DNA from: Salinibacterium sp. NK8237
GTDB taxonomy: Bacteria > Actinomycetota > Actinomycetes > Actinomycetales > Microbacteriaceae
Length of the DNA: 64,000 nt
Assembly (NCBI RefSeq): GCF_015864955.1
Contig: NZ_JADYWE010000003.1
Span: forward strand, 186,001 to 250,000
Direction of reading: 5' to 3'
This document shows, in pieces, positions 45,405-57,314 of this stretch; position 1 is the stretch's first letter, and the number at the start of each line of letters is the position of its first letter. A program made the translations under genes and the position numbers. The notes beneath the pieces were generated by a model. It was not told where the DNA came from. It saw only the letters and a list, made by a program, of their open reading frames with translations, and ran no database searches.

Positions 45405-46193
45405 ATGGGCGACGAAATGAACGCAACAGATTCCGCAGGCGTGCCGTGGGAGGGTCGTTCCTTTGAGCCCAACGCAGCACCGGATGACGATGGCAGTGCT
45501 CCTGAAGCGCTCATGGCCACGATCACCCGCTTTCATTCTGGTGTGGGAACCGAGGCCGAGGTCGTTGATCAGGTTCGCGAGTCCCGCCTTCTGATCCCGC
45601 TGCTTGCCAAGGCAGGGGAGACGGCGACGTCCCCCAAGGGGCTCACCATTGACAAGACTCAAGAGCTTTCGATCGTGACTGTCACGGGGCCAGATGGTCG
45701 CGCCGTGTTACCCGTATTCAGTTCCGTTGAAGCCATGAAGGCGTGGAACCCAGATGCTCGGCCGGTTCCAGCGGCAGGCACTCGTGTGGCGCTTGCGGCC
45801 GCGAGCGAAAACACTGATTTGGTCATCATAGATCCGCTCAGCGACAGCGAGTTCATTCTTCGTCGACCGGCAGTGTGGGCGATCGCGCAGTCTGTTCCGT
45901 GGACGCCGAGCTTCTTGCGTGCCGATGTGCGGGACGAGTTCGTGGCATCCGCAGAGAGCGAAGAATATGTCGCTGACATCCAGCTATTGGCCGGCGACCC
46001 CGGTGCACGGTTGCATGGCCCCGAGTTGGTCGTTCAGGTAGCGATGCGCGAGGGGCTTGACCGCGACACCTTAGATTCGGTTATGGAGCGGATGCGCGAA
46101 CGCTGGAGTGCTTCTGAACTCATCGCCCAGTCGGTCGATTCGCTCGCAGTCCAGGTCGTTCGCGCACCAGCGGCTGGCTTGCCCACTGCCTGA
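45405..46193 (+). CDS. SseB family protein
   Basis: A 262-residue protein with the SseB N-terminal domain (about 40-160), recognised from SRLLIPLLAKAGE, LSIVTVTGPDGRAVLPVFSSVEAMKAWNP and TDLVIIDPLSDSEFILRRPAVWA. The C-terminal 80 residues resemble the SseB C-terminal fold. It has no signal or membrane segment. The family is widespread and its role in non-pathogens is unknown. It lies between hisA and the infC region, as in related genomes. The ATG follows CGGGAG. Confidence 0.85.
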   Translation: MGDEMNATDSAGVPWEGRSFEPNAAPDDDGSAPEALMATITRFHSGVGTEAEVVDQVRESRLLIPLLAKAGETATSPKGLTIDKTQELSIVTVTGPDGRAVLPVFSSVEAMKAWNPDARPVPAAGTRVALAAASENTDLVIIDPLSDSEFILRRPAVWAIAQSVPWTPSFLRADVRDEFVASAESEEYVADIQLLAGDPGARLHGPELVVQVAMREGLDRDTLDSVMERMRERWSASELIAQSVDSLAVQVVRAPAAGLPTA

Positions 46194-46196
46194 CGT

Positions 46197-46224
46197 GCCC
46201 ACTAGCTGACTGCAGTTAGCGGGC
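46197..46224. terminator. hairpin between sseB-like and DUF1844 genes
   Basis: GCTGACT-GC-AGTTAGC (46205-46220) forms a 7-bp stem, and outer GCCC (46197-46200) can pair with GGGC (46221-46224). It lies in the 37-bp gap between two convergent genes. Confidence 0.5.
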
Positions 46225-46230
46225 GCCGTC

Positions 46231-46581
46231 TTAGTTGACGGGGCCGGTGTACTTTTCGCCTGGGCCCTTGCCTGGGGCATCGGGAAACCGCGACTCTTCG
46301 CGGAAGGCGAGCTGAACCGAGCGGAGTCCGTCACGAAGCGGGCGAGCATGGTGGTCGCCGATCTCAGGCGCGGCGGCGGTTACGAGGCCGGCAAGCGCAG
46401 TAATTAGTTTGCGGGCTTCGTCGAGGTCCTTCTCTGACTCCGCATCCGGGCCATCAGAAAGGCCGAGTTTCACGGCGGCAGCGCTGAGCATGTGCACGGC
46501 GACGGTGTTGATTACCTCGACTGCGGGCACTTCTGAGATGTCTCGTGCTTCATTTGTCTCGTCTGGGGTGGGCTCGCTCAT
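46231..46581 (-). CDS. DUF1844 family protein
   Basis: A 116-residue protein of unknown function. The segment VEVINTVAVHMLSAAAVKLGL, followed by EKDLDEARKLITALAGLV, is the DUF1844 core, and the Pro/Gly-rich C-terminal tail is typical in Actinobacteria. It commonly sits next to infC. It has no clear membrane span. It is divergent from infC, and the gap holds the infC leader. Confidence 0.85.
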   Translation of the reverse strand: MSEPTPDETNEARDISEVPAVEVINTVAVHMLSAAAVKLGLSDGPDAESEKDLDEARKLITALAGLVTAAAPEIGDHHARPLRDGLRSVQLAFREESRFPDAPGKGPGEKYTGPVN

Positions 46582-46905
46582 GATGTCCTTCGCTTATTGG
46601 GGTTCGCTCTGCTATTCTTATGCAGGCCCGGGGCTCGCCCCGGTTACGAAAGTGGAGATTCTCCCACCTGTCAACCGCATACAAGGTTACCGGGTAGTTA
46701 CACCCCGCACAGTTCGTTTGCGGTGCAATACGCATGATCAGGTTCCTGACTGTGTGAATTGTTCCGGATGTCGGCTGCGCAGCTTTAAAGGGTGATGCAG
46801 CTCTGGCTGCGTGACGATCCTCTTTCGTGCCACGGCATCCGCCGAACTGCGTTGATCAAACGAATACCGTTTGTCTGCGCACCACGAAATGTAAGGAGAA
46901 TACGC
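46582..46905 (+). promoter_or_regulatory. infC leader region
   Basis: A 324-bp stretch without a convincing gene. A -10-like TATTCT is at 46613-46618. A perfect hairpin CCGGGG-CTCG-CCCCGG follows at 46628-46643, then GTGGAG-ATT-CTCCCAC nearby. Close to infC there is the inverted repeat GCTGCGCAGC (about 46772) and CAGC-TCTG-GCTG (about 46798). A long structured leader before infC-rpmI-rplT suggests translational or attenuation control, as known for this operon in other bacteria. I do not recognise a named RNA family. Confidence 0.5.
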
Positions 46906-47508
46906 ATCAGCGATCCCCGTACCAACGACCGAATCCGAGTCCCTGAGGTCCGTCTTGTCGGACCCGGTGGCGAACAAGTCGGTGTCGTCTCCATTGACGT
47001 CGCCCTCAAGCTCGCCCAAGAGGCAGATCTTGATTTGGTCGAGGTAGCTCCCAGCTCTAAGCCTCCCGTTGCCAAGATTATGGATTACGGCAAGTTCAAG
47101 TACGAAGAGGCGCAGAAGGCGAAAGAAGCTCGTCGCAACCAGACGAACACGATTCTCAAAGAGGTTCGTTTCCGTCTCAAGATCGACAAGCACGACTACG
47201 AAACCAAGCGCAAGCGTGCCGAAGGATTCCTCGCCGGCGGCGACAAGGTCAAAGCAATGATCTTGTTCCGTGGCCGTGAGCAGTCTCGCCCCGATCAGGG
47301 TGTGCGTTTGCTTCAGAAGTTTGCCGAAGATGTGTCCGAGTTCGGTTCTATTGAATCGACACCGACTATTGACGGTCGCAACATGGTCATGATTATTGGC
47401 CCACACAAGACCAAGGCAACAGCTAAGGCTGAAGCCGAGGCCCGCAAGGTAGCTAACAAGAAGCCTCGTGAGGCAGAAGTTCCAGAGAAAGAGGAGAAAG
47501 ATGCCTAA
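46906..47508 (+). CDS. infC: translation initiation factor IF-3, with ATC start
   Basis: A 200-residue IF-3. The N-domain begins [26 protein letters not shown], and the C-domain holds [25 protein letters not shown] and [12 protein letters not shown]. The only start that fits the family and the strong ribosome site AAGGAG (46893-46898) is ATC at 46906, seven bases downstream. Rare AUU/AUC/AUA starts are a known feature of infC, letting IF-3 limit its own synthesis. In-frame ATG 46792 would add 38 unrelated residues. It overlaps rpmI by eight bases. Confidence 0.93.
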   Translation: MSDPRTNDRIRVPEVRLVGPGGEQVGVVSIDVALKLAQEADLDLVEVAPSSKPPVAKIMDYGKFKYEEAQKAKEARRNQTNTILKEVRFRLKIDKHDYETKRKRAEGFLAGGDKVKAMILFRGREQSRPDQGVRLLQKFAEDVSEFGSIESTPTIDGRNMVMIIGPHKTKATAKAEAEARKVANKKPREAEVPEKEEKDA

Positions 47509-47695
47509 GCAGAAGACGCACTCAGGCACCAAGAAGCGTTTCAAGGTCACCGGTAGCGGCAAGGTCATGAAGCAGCAGGCGGGTATGCGACACAACCTCG
47601 AGGTTAAGAGCAGCAAGCGTAAGCGTGCACTCAACCAGGATCAGGTCATTGCGCCGCAGGACGCCAAGACAATCAAGAAGCTTCTCGGTAAGTAA
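47501..47695 (+). CDS. rpmI: 50S ribosomal protein L35
   Basis: A 64-residue basic ribosomal protein. [21 protein letters not shown] and the later [12 protein letters not shown] match L35. The ATG overlaps the infC 3' end and follows GAGGAGAA. It is the middle gene of infC-rpmI-rplT. Confidence 0.98.
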   Translation: MPKQKTHSGTKKRFKVTGSGKVMKQQAGMRHNLEVKSSKRKRALNQDQVIAPQDAKTIKKLLGK

Positions 47696-47713
47696 AGGGT
47701 TTAGGAATACATC

Positions 47714-48100
47714 ATGGCAAGAGTTAAAAGGGCGGTAAACGCTCACAAGAAGCGTCGGGTAATCCTCGAACGCGCTAAGGGTTACCGCGGCCAGCGTTCG
47801 CGTCTGTACCGCAAGGCCAAGGAGCAGGTCACTCACTCCCTCCTCTACGCGTACCGCGACCGTCGCGCCCGCAAGGGTGAGTTCCGTCGTCTCTGGATCC
47901 AGCGCATCAACGCTGCGTCGCGCGCAAACGGCCTCACCTACAACCGTCTCATCCAGGGTTTGAACCTTGCTGGTGTGCAGGTTGACCGTCGTATCCTCGC
48001 TGACCTTGCGGTCACCGAGCCCGCCACGTTCGCGTCGCTGGTTGCAACCGCTAAGGCTGCACTTCCTGCTGACACGTCGGCACCCCGTTCGGCTGCGTAA
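47714..48100 (+). CDS. rplT: 50S ribosomal protein L20
   Basis: A 128-residue ribosomal protein. The start [19 protein letters not shown] and the C-terminal globular part [20 protein letters not shown] are typical. A short Ala/Pro-rich tail follows. It lies 18 bp after rpmI and ends before a strong terminator. Confidence 0.98.
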   Translation: MARVKRAVNAHKKRRVILERAKGYRGQRSRLYRKAKEQVTHSLLYAYRDRRARKGEFRRLWIQRINAASRANGLTYNRLIQGLNLAGVQVDRRILADLAVTEPATFASLVATAKAALPADTSAPRSAA

Positions 48101-48122
48101 CTAGCCGCACAACTATTCGTGC

Positions 48123-48169
48123 AATCGGCACGCTGTAGCGACCAATTTGGTCCCTACAGCGTGCCGATT
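48123..48169. terminator. strong hairpin terminator after rplT
   Basis: AATCGGCACGCTGTAG (48123-48138) pairs perfectly over 16 bp with CTACAGCGTGCCGATT (48154-48169). The loop contains a further GACC/GGTC stem. It starts 22 bases after the rplT stop. Confidence 0.92.
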
Positions 48170-48205
48170 CTCGTATGTGCGGGGCGCGAGCTTAGGGTTA
48201 GTGTC

Positions 48206-49009
48206 GTGATTGATAACCCGCGCTCGCCACGTGTACGAGCAGTGGCCAAACTTGCAAAGAAGAGTGCCCGGTCTGAGACCGGGCTTTTTCTCTTGGAAGG
48301 CCCCCAATCCGTAGCTGAAGCTCTCGAGTTCCGCCCGGATCTCTTGGTCGAGCTTTATGCCACCCCTACTGCTCTTGAACGCCACAGCAACCTCGCTCGT
48401 GCCGCCGAAGCAGCGGAGATCGAAATCGAGTTCGTCTCTGAGCAGGTGCTCGAGACAATGGCAGACACCGTGACTCCTCAGGGCATTCTCGCGGTCTGCC
48501 GTCAGTTCCCGACGTCGGTCAAAGACCTTCTGTCTGGCGGGCCCAAGTTGATCGCAATTCTTGAAGAGGTCCGTGATCCTGGCAACGCCGGCACGATCAT
48601 TCGTGCTGCGGATGCCGCTGGTGCCGATGGCGTGATTCTTACGGGTCGCAGCGTTGACCTTTACAACCCCAAAGTCGTGCGCGCCACGACGGGATCTCTG
48701 TTCCATCTTCCGGTTGCCGTCGGTGTTGAGCTCGAAGCGGTGCTGGAGCGCGTCAAGGGCGAGGGCATGCGTGTTCTTGCCGCCGATATCAAGGGCGGCG
48801 ACTTGTTGGCCGCTCGCAATGAGGGTGTGCTTGATAAGCCCTCGGCGTGGCTGTTTGGCAATGAAGCTCGTGGTCTGACTGACGAGCACTATGCGTTGGC
48901 TGATTGGGTTATTTCGGTGCCGATCTACGGACATGCAGAGTCGATGAACTTGGCTACTGCAGCATCCGTCTGCCTGTATGAGAGTGCTTTCGCGCAACGC
49001 AGCAACTAA
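48206..49009 (+). CDS. TrmH/SpoU family RNA 2'-O-methyltransferase
   Basis: A 267-residue methyltransferase. After an L30e-like substrate domain (about 1-100) comes the SPOUT domain with the three motifs EEVRDPGNAGTIIRAADAAG, WLFGNEARGL and PIYGHAESMNLATAASVCLYE, which form the knotted SAM site. It modifies rRNA or tRNA; the target nucleotide is not clear. TAGGGT (48193-48198) is seven bases before the GTG start, so it is probably leaderless. It is next to rplT, as in many Actinobacteria. Confidence 0.93.
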   Translation: MIDNPRSPRVRAVAKLAKKSARSETGLFLLEGPQSVAEALEFRPDLLVELYATPTALERHSNLARAAEAAEIEIEFVSEQVLETMADTVTPQGILAVCRQFPTSVKDLLSGGPKLIAILEEVRDPGNAGTIIRAADAAGADGVILTGRSVDLYNPKVVRATTGSLFHLPVAVGVELEAVLERVKGEGMRVLAADIKGGDLLAARNEGVLDKPSAWLFGNEARGLTDEHYALADWVISVPIYGHAESMNLATAASVCLYESAFAQRSN

Positions 49010-49065
49010 TCGACACCGGTGCTCGTGATTTAGTGTCACGACCGTGTTACATCTAGGCGCGTCGA

Positions 49066-49096
49066 TTGACCCTCGTTGTAGGCGTGTGTTTATCTT
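49066..49096 (+). promoter_or_regulatory. promoter of the glutamate importer operon
   Basis: TTGACC (49066-49071) and TATCTT (49091-49096) are separated by 19 bases. A 17-base spacing gives a poorer -10 box. The ATG of gluA follows five bases after TATCTT, leaving room only for a very short or no leader. Confidence 0.5.
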
Positions 49097-49101
49097 GGTG
49101 A

Positions 49102-49854
49102 ATGGCAGCGCAGAGCGGTGAACCTCTGGTCGTTATCGACCACGTCAACAAACATTACGGTGAGCTGCACGTGCTCAAAGACATCTCCACCACGATTAAA
49201 CGTGGCGAGGTAGTTGTCGTTATTGGGCCAAGTGGCTCGGGAAAGTCCACGCTCTGTCGTGCGATTAACCGGCTCGAGACCATTGACGACGGCACCATCA
49301 CTATTGATGGCAAGTTGCTTCCCGAAGAGGGGGCTGGCCTCGCCAAGCTGCGCGCAGACGTCGGCATGGTGTTCCAGTCCTTCAACCTCTTTGCTCACAA
49401 GACGATTCTTGAGAACGTTACGCTTGGCCCGCGCCGTGTGCGCAAGATTTCCAAGGCTGAGGCTGACAAGCACGCGATGGAGCTGCTCGACCGCGTTGGT
49501 ATCGGCAACCAGGCATCCAAGATGCCTGCCCAGCTTTCTGGTGGGCAGCAACAGCGGGTTGCTATCGCCCGTTCACTCGCTATGGACCCGAAGATCATCC
49601 TGCTTGACGAGCCCACCTCGGCGCTCGACCCAGAAATGATCAACGAGGTTCTCGATGTCATGGTGCAGCTCGCTAAAGACGGCATGACGATGCTTGTGGT
49701 CACCCACGAAATGGGCTTCGCTCGCAAGGCTGCCGACCGCGTCATCTTCATGGCGGATGGCGAAATCGTCGAAGAGGCAGAGCCGGAGCAGTTCTTCACC
49801 AACCCCCAATCTCCGAGAGCGCAAGACTTCCTCTCGAAAATTCTTACCCACTAA
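49102..49854 (+). CDS. gluA: glutamate ABC importer ATP-binding protein
   Basis: A 250-residue ATPase of the polar-amino-acid importer class. Walker A GPSGSGKST (about 42-50), the Q-loop VFQSFNLF, the signature [16 protein letters not shown] and Walker B IILLDEPTSALDPE are complete. The sequence type is GluA/GlnQ. It is the first gene of gluABCD, followed by the binding protein 37 bp away. Confidence 0.94.
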   Translation: MAAQSGEPLVVIDHVNKHYGELHVLKDISTTIKRGEVVVVIGPSGSGKSTLCRAINRLETIDDGTITIDGKLLPEEGAGLAKLRADVGMVFQSFNLFAHKTILENVTLGPRRVRKISKAEADKHAMELLDRVGIGNQASKMPAQLSGGQQQRVAIARSLAMDPKIILLDEPTSALDPEMINEVLDVMVQLAKDGMTMLVVTHEMGFARKAADRVIFMADGEIVEEAEPEQFFTNPQSPRAQDFLSKILTH

Positions 49855-49891
49855 CTCAGCGGGTAATCCCCACAGCAGCAAGGAGAAAAAC

Positions 49892-50764
49892 ATGAGACTC
49901 AAAAAAGGTCTGATGATTTCTGCCATCGCCGCCGTAGGCCTTCTTGGCCTCAGCGCGTGTGCAGCAGACACTTCGTCTACTACCGACAGCGACATGGTCG
50001 TTCCCGATTTCGAAGCCGGCACCACCATGGCTGACCTCGCTGATGCAGGATCGATCACCATCGGTACCAAGTTTGATCAGCCGCTGTTCGGTCTCGTTGG
50101 CCCGACAGGCGAGCCTGTTGGATTCGACGTAGAGATCGGCAAGATCATTGCGTCGTCGCTCGGCATTAGCGAAGACAACATCGAGTGGGTAGAGACAGTT
50201 TCTGCCAACCGCGAGACGTTCATTGAGAACGGCACCGTTGACATCGTTATCGCCACGTACACGATTAACGACGATCGCAAGGAAGTTATTTCCTTCGCCG
50301 GGCCGTACTACAACGCAGGTCAGGACATCCTCGTCCTCGACGGTAACCCCGAGGGCATCACTGGCCCCGAGGACCTCGCAGGCATGGATGTCTGCAGCGT
50401 TGCTGGTTCGACTTCAGAGGCGAACATCGCTGAGTACGACGTCAACCTCATCACTACTGACACGTACTCGAACTGCCTCGAGCCGCTTCGTAACGGCAAC
50501 GTTGTTGCGGTCACCACGGACAACGTGATTTTGGCCGGCCTCGCCGACCAGAACCCTGGTGAGTTCGAAGTTCTGAGCAACCCGTTCACTGAGGAGCCTT
50601 ACGGAATCGGGCTTGGCCACGATGACGATGAGTTCCGCGACTACATCAACGATGTGCTCGAGGCCTCCTACTCCGACGGTTCGTGGGATGAGGCATGGAA
50701 CACAACTGCAGGTCAGGTTCTGAAGCTGCCGACCCCGCCGGCTGTTGACCGTTACAGCAACTAA
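49892..50764 (+). CDS. gluB: glutamate-binding lipoprotein
   Basis: A 290-residue extracellular solute-binding protein. The signal peptide ends in lipobox LSAC with Cys23. The binding domain (about 50-275) has ITIGTKFDQPLFGLV, GEPVGFDVEIGKIIA and IVIATYTINDDRKEVISFAGPYY, typical of the GluB group. The ATG follows AAGGAG. A strong hairpin directly after the gene may keep its level above that of the permeases. Confidence 0.93.
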   Translation: MRLKKGLMISAIAAVGLLGLSACAADTSSTTDSDMVVPDFEAGTTMADLADAGSITIGTKFDQPLFGLVGPTGEPVGFDVEIGKIIASSLGISEDNIEWVETVSANRETFIENGTVDIVIATYTINDDRKEVISFAGPYYNAGQDILVLDGNPEGITGPEDLAGMDVCSVAGSTSEANIAEYDVNLITTDTYSNCLEPLRNGNVVAVTTDNVILAGLADQNPGEFEVLSNPFTEEPYGIGLGHDDDEFRDYINDVLEASYSDGSWDEAWNTTAGQVLKLPTPPAVDRYSN

Positions 50765-50775
50765 CTAGTGTTTCC

Positions 50776-50810
50776 GGTGCTCGTTCGCGGCTAGGCCGCG
50801 GACGAGCACC
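50776..50810 (+). terminator. intra-operon hairpin between gluB and gluC
   Basis: A 16-bp stem, GGTGCTCGTTCGCGGC with GCCGCGGACGAGCACC (one G-T pair) around the loop TAG, 12 bases after the gluB stop. As gluC lies downstream on the same strand, it is probably a partial terminator or an RNA-protecting stem. Confidence 0.8.
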
Positions 50811-50848
50811 ACTCACGCTACTGCCCACAATTCTTCAGGAGGCTCTGG

Positions 50849-51513
50849 ATGGACGCCATCTCCAACGCGATTGACGCAATCATTGGCGTCACGCCGGTTT
50901 ACTTTCAGGGTTTTCTGCAGACGCTCCTGTTATTGGCAATCTCGGGGGTCGGAGCCTTTTTCGTCGGCATCTTGATCGCCACGATGCGTATTTCGCCGGT
51001 TCCCTCGCTGCGATTGTTCGCCACGATTTACACCGAACTGCTGCGCAACATTCCGCTATTGCTCGTTCTATTTTTTTGCTCGACGGTTCTTCCCATTCTC
51101 GGTGTTGATCTTGACTTCTTCCTCTTAGCGGTTATAGGCCTGACGCTCTACACGTCGCCATTCGTTGCCGAGGCTATCCGTTCTGGGTTCAACGGTGTCC
51201 CCGTGGGCCAAGCTGAAGCCGCTCGGAGCATCGGAATGGGTTTTACCCAAACCGTGGGCCTTGTGGTTTTACCCCAAGCGAGCCGGATGGTTGTCCCGCC
51301 GCTCATCAACGTTTTTATCGCCCTCACCAAGAACACCTCTGTCGCTGGGATCTTCTTCGTCAATGAGCTATTCAAAGGGACGTACGAGGCCGCCCGCGAT
51401 TACGGCAACGCTGTCGTGATCACCCTGGTTTATGCGGCGGCACTCTATTTAGTCATTACCGTTCCGCTCGGCCTCATAGCCGGAGCGATTGAGAAGAAGG
51501 TCATGGTGCTGCG

Positions 51514-51517
<4 letters not shown>
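50849..51517 (+). CDS. gluC: glutamate ABC importer permease
   Basis: A 222-residue permease with about five membrane spans. The ABC inner-membrane signature EAARSIGMGFTQTVGLVVLPQA lies near residues 127-148. The N-terminal segment LLRNIPLLLVLFF is typical of His/Glu/Gln permeases. The ATG follows AGGAGGCT. It overlaps gluD by four bases, and the two form the heterodimeric channel. Confidence 0.93.
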
Positions 51518-53497
<1,980 letters not shown>

Positions 53498-53498
<1 letters not shown>

Positions 53499-55990
53499 TG
53501 AAAATTCCCATGAGTTGGTTGCGGGAATTCGTTGAGATCCCGACAGATATCACCCACGAACAGGTTCACGCCGCGCTCGTGAAGGTTGGCTTTGAAGAAG
53601 AAGACGTCCACGGTTTCGACATCTCTGGACCGGTCGTCGTTGGCCAGGTTCTTGAGTTCGTTGGTGAGCCCCAATCCAATGGCAAGACCATCAACTGGTG
53701 CCAGGTTGACGTTGGCGAGGCTGAGCCTCGCGGCATCGTGTGTGGCGCTCACAACTTCGTTGTCGGCGACAAGGTCGTAGTCACCCTTCCCGGCTCGGTC
53801 CTTCCTGGCCCGTTCCCGATTGCTGCGCGCAAGACGTATGGTCACGTGTCGGATGGCATGATCGCGTCTACTCGCGAGCTCGGTCTCGGAGACGAACACG
53901 ATGGCATCCTCGTGCTGTCCACGCTGGGCCTTGACCCCGAGGTGGGCACGAGCGCGATTGAGCTGCTCGGCCTCGATGACTTCGCGGTCGAAATCAACGT
54001 GACACCCGACCGTGGCTACGCCATGTCGTTGCGCGGAGTTGCACGCGAATACGCGCTCTCGACGGGCGCAAAGTTCACCGATCCTGCCGACGCTCCCACG
54101 ATCACTGAGGCGAGCGGATTCCCCGTGGTTATCGCTGACGACGCGCCCATTCGCGGTCGCGCCGGAGTGCGCGCGTTCGTCACGCGCGTCGTGCGGAACG
54201 TGGATGTGACCAAGCCAACACCCTCGTGGATGATCACGCGGTTGACGCTCGCCGGCATCCGCTCGATCTCGCTCACGGTCGACATCACGAACTACGTCAT
54301 GCTCGAACTCGGGCAGCCGATTCACGCCTATGACCTCGACCGAGTGTCGGGCGGTTTGACGGTTCGTCGCGCGAAAGCGGGGGAGACTCTCACTACTCTC
54401 GACGACAAGTCGCGCACGCTCAACCCTGAAGACCTGCTCATCACTGACGATTCCGGCCCCATCGGCTTGGCTGGCGTCATGGGCGGGGCGAGCACTGAGA
54501 TTACGGATGCCTCCACCAACGTCCTGATCGAGGCAGCCAACTTCGAGCCCATTTCGATCGCCCGCACTGCTCGCCGCCACAAGCTCGGCAGCGAAGCATC
54601 ACGTCGTTTCGAGCGTGGCGTTGACCCGTTGGTCGCTCCTGCGGCGGCTGCGCGCGTCGTTGAGCTTCTCGTGGAGCTGGGTGGCGGCACCGTCGATACT
54701 TTGGGCAGCAATCTTCTGGCCGAGCACACGCCAGATGCTGTTGATCTGCCCGAGGGGTATGCCGAAGGCCTTATCGGTGTTCGGTACTCGGCTGATGAGA
54801 TTACCGACTCTCTGCAGGCGATTGGCGCCGATGTGGCTGTGACTGACACTGGTTGGAGCGTCACCCCGCCAAGCTGGCGTCCCGACCTTGGTGACAAGAC
54901 CACTCTCGTCGAAGAAGTTGCCCGCATCGTGGGCTACGACCGTATTCCGGCTGTTCTGCCGGTGGCCCCTCCTGGCCGCGGGCTCACTCGCGCCCAGCGC
55001 CTGCGACGCACCGTCTCTAACAGCCTCGCGGCATCCGGCCTCACCGAGGTCTTGGCCTACCCGTTTATCTCTCAGCACTCGAACGATCTCTTTGGTTCGC
55101 CTGAAGCTGGGGGAGCGACCACGATCAAACTCGCGAACGCCTTGGACCCGGATGCCGCAACCCTGCGTCGTTCGTTGCTACCTGGCCTCGCGGCGATCGC
55201 GCACCGCAATGTCTCTCGTGGACTCACGGACCTCGCTCTCTTCGAGGTCGGAACAGTATTCCTGCCCGAAGCAGGCCACCGCTACGGAAGCACCTCGTTG
55301 CCGCTCGGCTATGAGCTGCCCAGCGACGCCGCTCTCGCCGAACTGCGCTCGAGCATCCCGGAACAACCGTGGCACGTTGCCGCGCTGTTTCTCGGTGATG
55401 CCGTCACGCGCCAGCCGGGGCAGCAAGCACTCTCGCGCGGGCTCGCGGATGCCCTCGCCACAGTTCAGCACCTGGCAGCAACGCTCTCGGTCGAGATCGA
55501 CGTCGTGGCAGGCAGCCACCAGGCAATGCACCCTGGTCGTACCGCGGAGCTTCGGGTGGGCGACCACACGGTTGGTTACGCCGGTGAGCTGTTGCCCGCC
55601 TTGGCACTCGAACTCGATTTGCCGCGCGTTGTTGCGGTGCTTGAGCTCGACCTCGCCGTGCTGATTGCGAGTGCTGCTGAAGATATCGCTGCGACGCCCA
55701 TCATCTCTTACCCGGCCGCTACGCAAGACCTTTCGCTCGTGGTGCCCGCGACGGTGCCGGCTGGCGAGTTGCTGGCCATTATCCGCGAGGGCGCTGGCGA
55801 GCTATTGGAGAACGTGCGGCTCGTTGATGACTACCGTGGCACCGGCATCCCAGAGTCGCACAAGTCACTGACCTTTGCGCTACGGTTCCGCGCTAGTGAT
55901 CGCACGCTCACTCAGGCTGAGGCCACCGAAGCGAAGAATGCTGCGGTCGCCCTTGCTGGTGAACGCGTGGGCGCTGAGCTACGCGAGTAG
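53498..55990 (+). CDS. pheT: phenylalanyl-tRNA synthetase beta subunit
   Basis: An 830-residue subunit that binds tRNA and edits. It has an N-terminal tRNA-binding (EMAP-like) domain (about 42-150; VVVGQVLEF, RGIVCGAHNF), then B3/B4 editing (from about 215), the B5 domain (from about 400), a core-like domain with LANALDPDAATLRRSLLPGLA, and the ferredoxin-fold anticodon-binding domain (about 735-830; YPAATQDLSLVVP). The ATG overlaps the pheS stop. A terminator follows. Confidence 0.98.
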
Positions 55991-56004
55991 CTGTCTGTTA
56001 GACC

Positions 56005-56043
56005 GAAAGCCGGTTGTCCCTCGCAGAGCGGCAACCGGCTTTC
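56005..56043 (+). terminator. hairpin terminator after pheT
   Basis: GAAAGCCGGTTG (56005-56016) pairs perfectly over 12 bp with CAACCGGCTTTC (56032-56043), 15 bases after the pheT stop. Confidence 0.88.
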
Positions 56044-56267
56044 TGCGTTTGTCGATTAGCCTGCCGCGCGCTCTGGGGACTACTCTATAAATGTGACCGA
56101 CTTCCGCACTTGCAGCCAGCGATTCCCGCTGAGCTTTGTGGTGCCGTCTTCGCCGGTTCTCCGCGGGGCTGACGAGCGACGATAGGCGGAGTTTTGTCAC
56201 GACCCACGAGGCCGTGTGATTCGCCGCCGCAAGTGTTCTCGATTCCGAACCCACTGAAGGTAATTCC
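56044..56267 (+). promoter_or_regulatory. argC upstream region
   Basis: About 220 bp between the pheT terminator and argC. A -10-like TATAAA lies at 56086-56091, without a clear -35 box. This would give a leader of roughly 170 bases. I could not find a convincing pair of ARG boxes by eye. The argC ribosome site is GAAGGTAATT just before the ATG. Confidence 0.4.
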
Positions 56268-57314
56268 ATGTCAATTTCGGTCGCTGTGGCCGGTGCCAGC
56301 GGTTATGCCGGTGGCGAGCTTCTTCGCCTGCTGTCCACCCATCCTGAGTTCGATGTCACGACTGTGACGGCGTTTAGTAACGCCGGTCAGCGTCTCATCG
56401 ATGTGCAACCGCATTTGCGGTCCCTCGCACACCTTGTTTTTCAACCGACCGAGCCCGAAGTGCTCGCCGGACACGATGTTGTTTTCTTTGCGTTGCCACA
56501 CGGCAAGTCGGGCGCGTTGACGGCTGAACTCAGCCCCGACACTCTCGTCGTTGACTGTGGTGCCGATCACCGGCTCACCAGTGAAGACGACTGGGCTGCG
56601 TTCTACGGCGGCGAGTTCTACGGTGCCTGGGACTACGGGATGCCCGAACTGCTGCACGCCGCCGGGGGAACGCAACGTCAAGTTCTCGCCGGTTCGAAGC
56701 GTATTGCGGTGCCCGGGTGCAACGTGACAGCCATCACGCTGGGGCTAGCCCCCGGCATCCGTTCCGCGTTGATCGAGTCAGAAGATATCGTGGCCGTTCT
56801 CGCAGTCGGGCCTTCTGGCGCGGGCAAGAGCCTGAAGGTGAATCTGCTGGCGAGCGAAATGATGGGCTCTGCTTCGGCGTATGCCGTTGGTGGCACTCAT
56901 CGGCACACGCCGGAAATCGTGCAGAACTTGAAGGTCGCTGGCGCTGCATCGGTGACGGTGTCGTTCACCCCGGTTCTCGTGCCCATGTCACGCGGAATCC
57001 TGGCGACCTCCACTGCGAAGCTCGCTGACGGGGTCACGGCCGCACAGATTCGGCAAGCGTGGGAGACCGCGTATGCCGACGAACCATTCATTCACGTTTT
57101 GCCCGAGGGCCAGTTCCCTCGCACCGCTGATACGTTGGGCGCCAACACCGCCCTGATCGGGCTTGCCGTTGACGAAGCTGCGCGTCGCGTAGTCGTCGTC
57201 AGCGCGATCGACAATCTTGTAAAGGGCACCGCAGGCGCCGCGATTCAATCGACAAATATTGCGTTAGGCCTTGAGGAAACCCTCGGTCTGGCGCTGGACG
57301 GAGTAGCACCATGA
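56268..57314 (+). CDS. argC: N-acetyl-gamma-glutamyl-phosphate reductase
   Basis: A 348-residue NADPH-dependent reductase, third step of arginine synthesis. The nucleotide loop [14 protein letters not shown] is at about 9-22, and the catalytic Cys151 is in [23 protein letters not shown] and [10 protein letters not shown] are typical. It is first in argCJBDFGH; argJ overlaps its stop by four bases. Confidence 0.97.
   Translation: MSISVAVAGASGYAGGELLRLLSTHPEFDVTTVTAFSNAGQRLIDVQPHLRSLAHLVFQPTEPEVLAGHDVVFFALPHGKSGALTAELSPDTLVVDCGADHRLTSEDDWAAFYGGEFYGAWDYGMPELLHAAGGTQRQVLAGSKRIAVPGCNVTAITLGLAPGIRSALIESEDIVAVLAVGPSGAGKSLKVNLLASEMMGSASAYAVGGTHRHTPEIVQNLKVAGAASVTVSFTPVLVPMSRGILATSTAKLADGVTAAQIRQAWETAYADEPFIHVLPEGQFPRTADTLGANTALIGLAVDEAARRVVVVSAIDNLVKGTAGAAIQSTNIALGLEETLGLALDGVAP

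Noticed and set aside
50776..50810. Hairpin as the end of the glutamate operon
   Set aside because: gluC and gluD follow on the same strand with no clear promoter of their own, and both belong to the same transporter.
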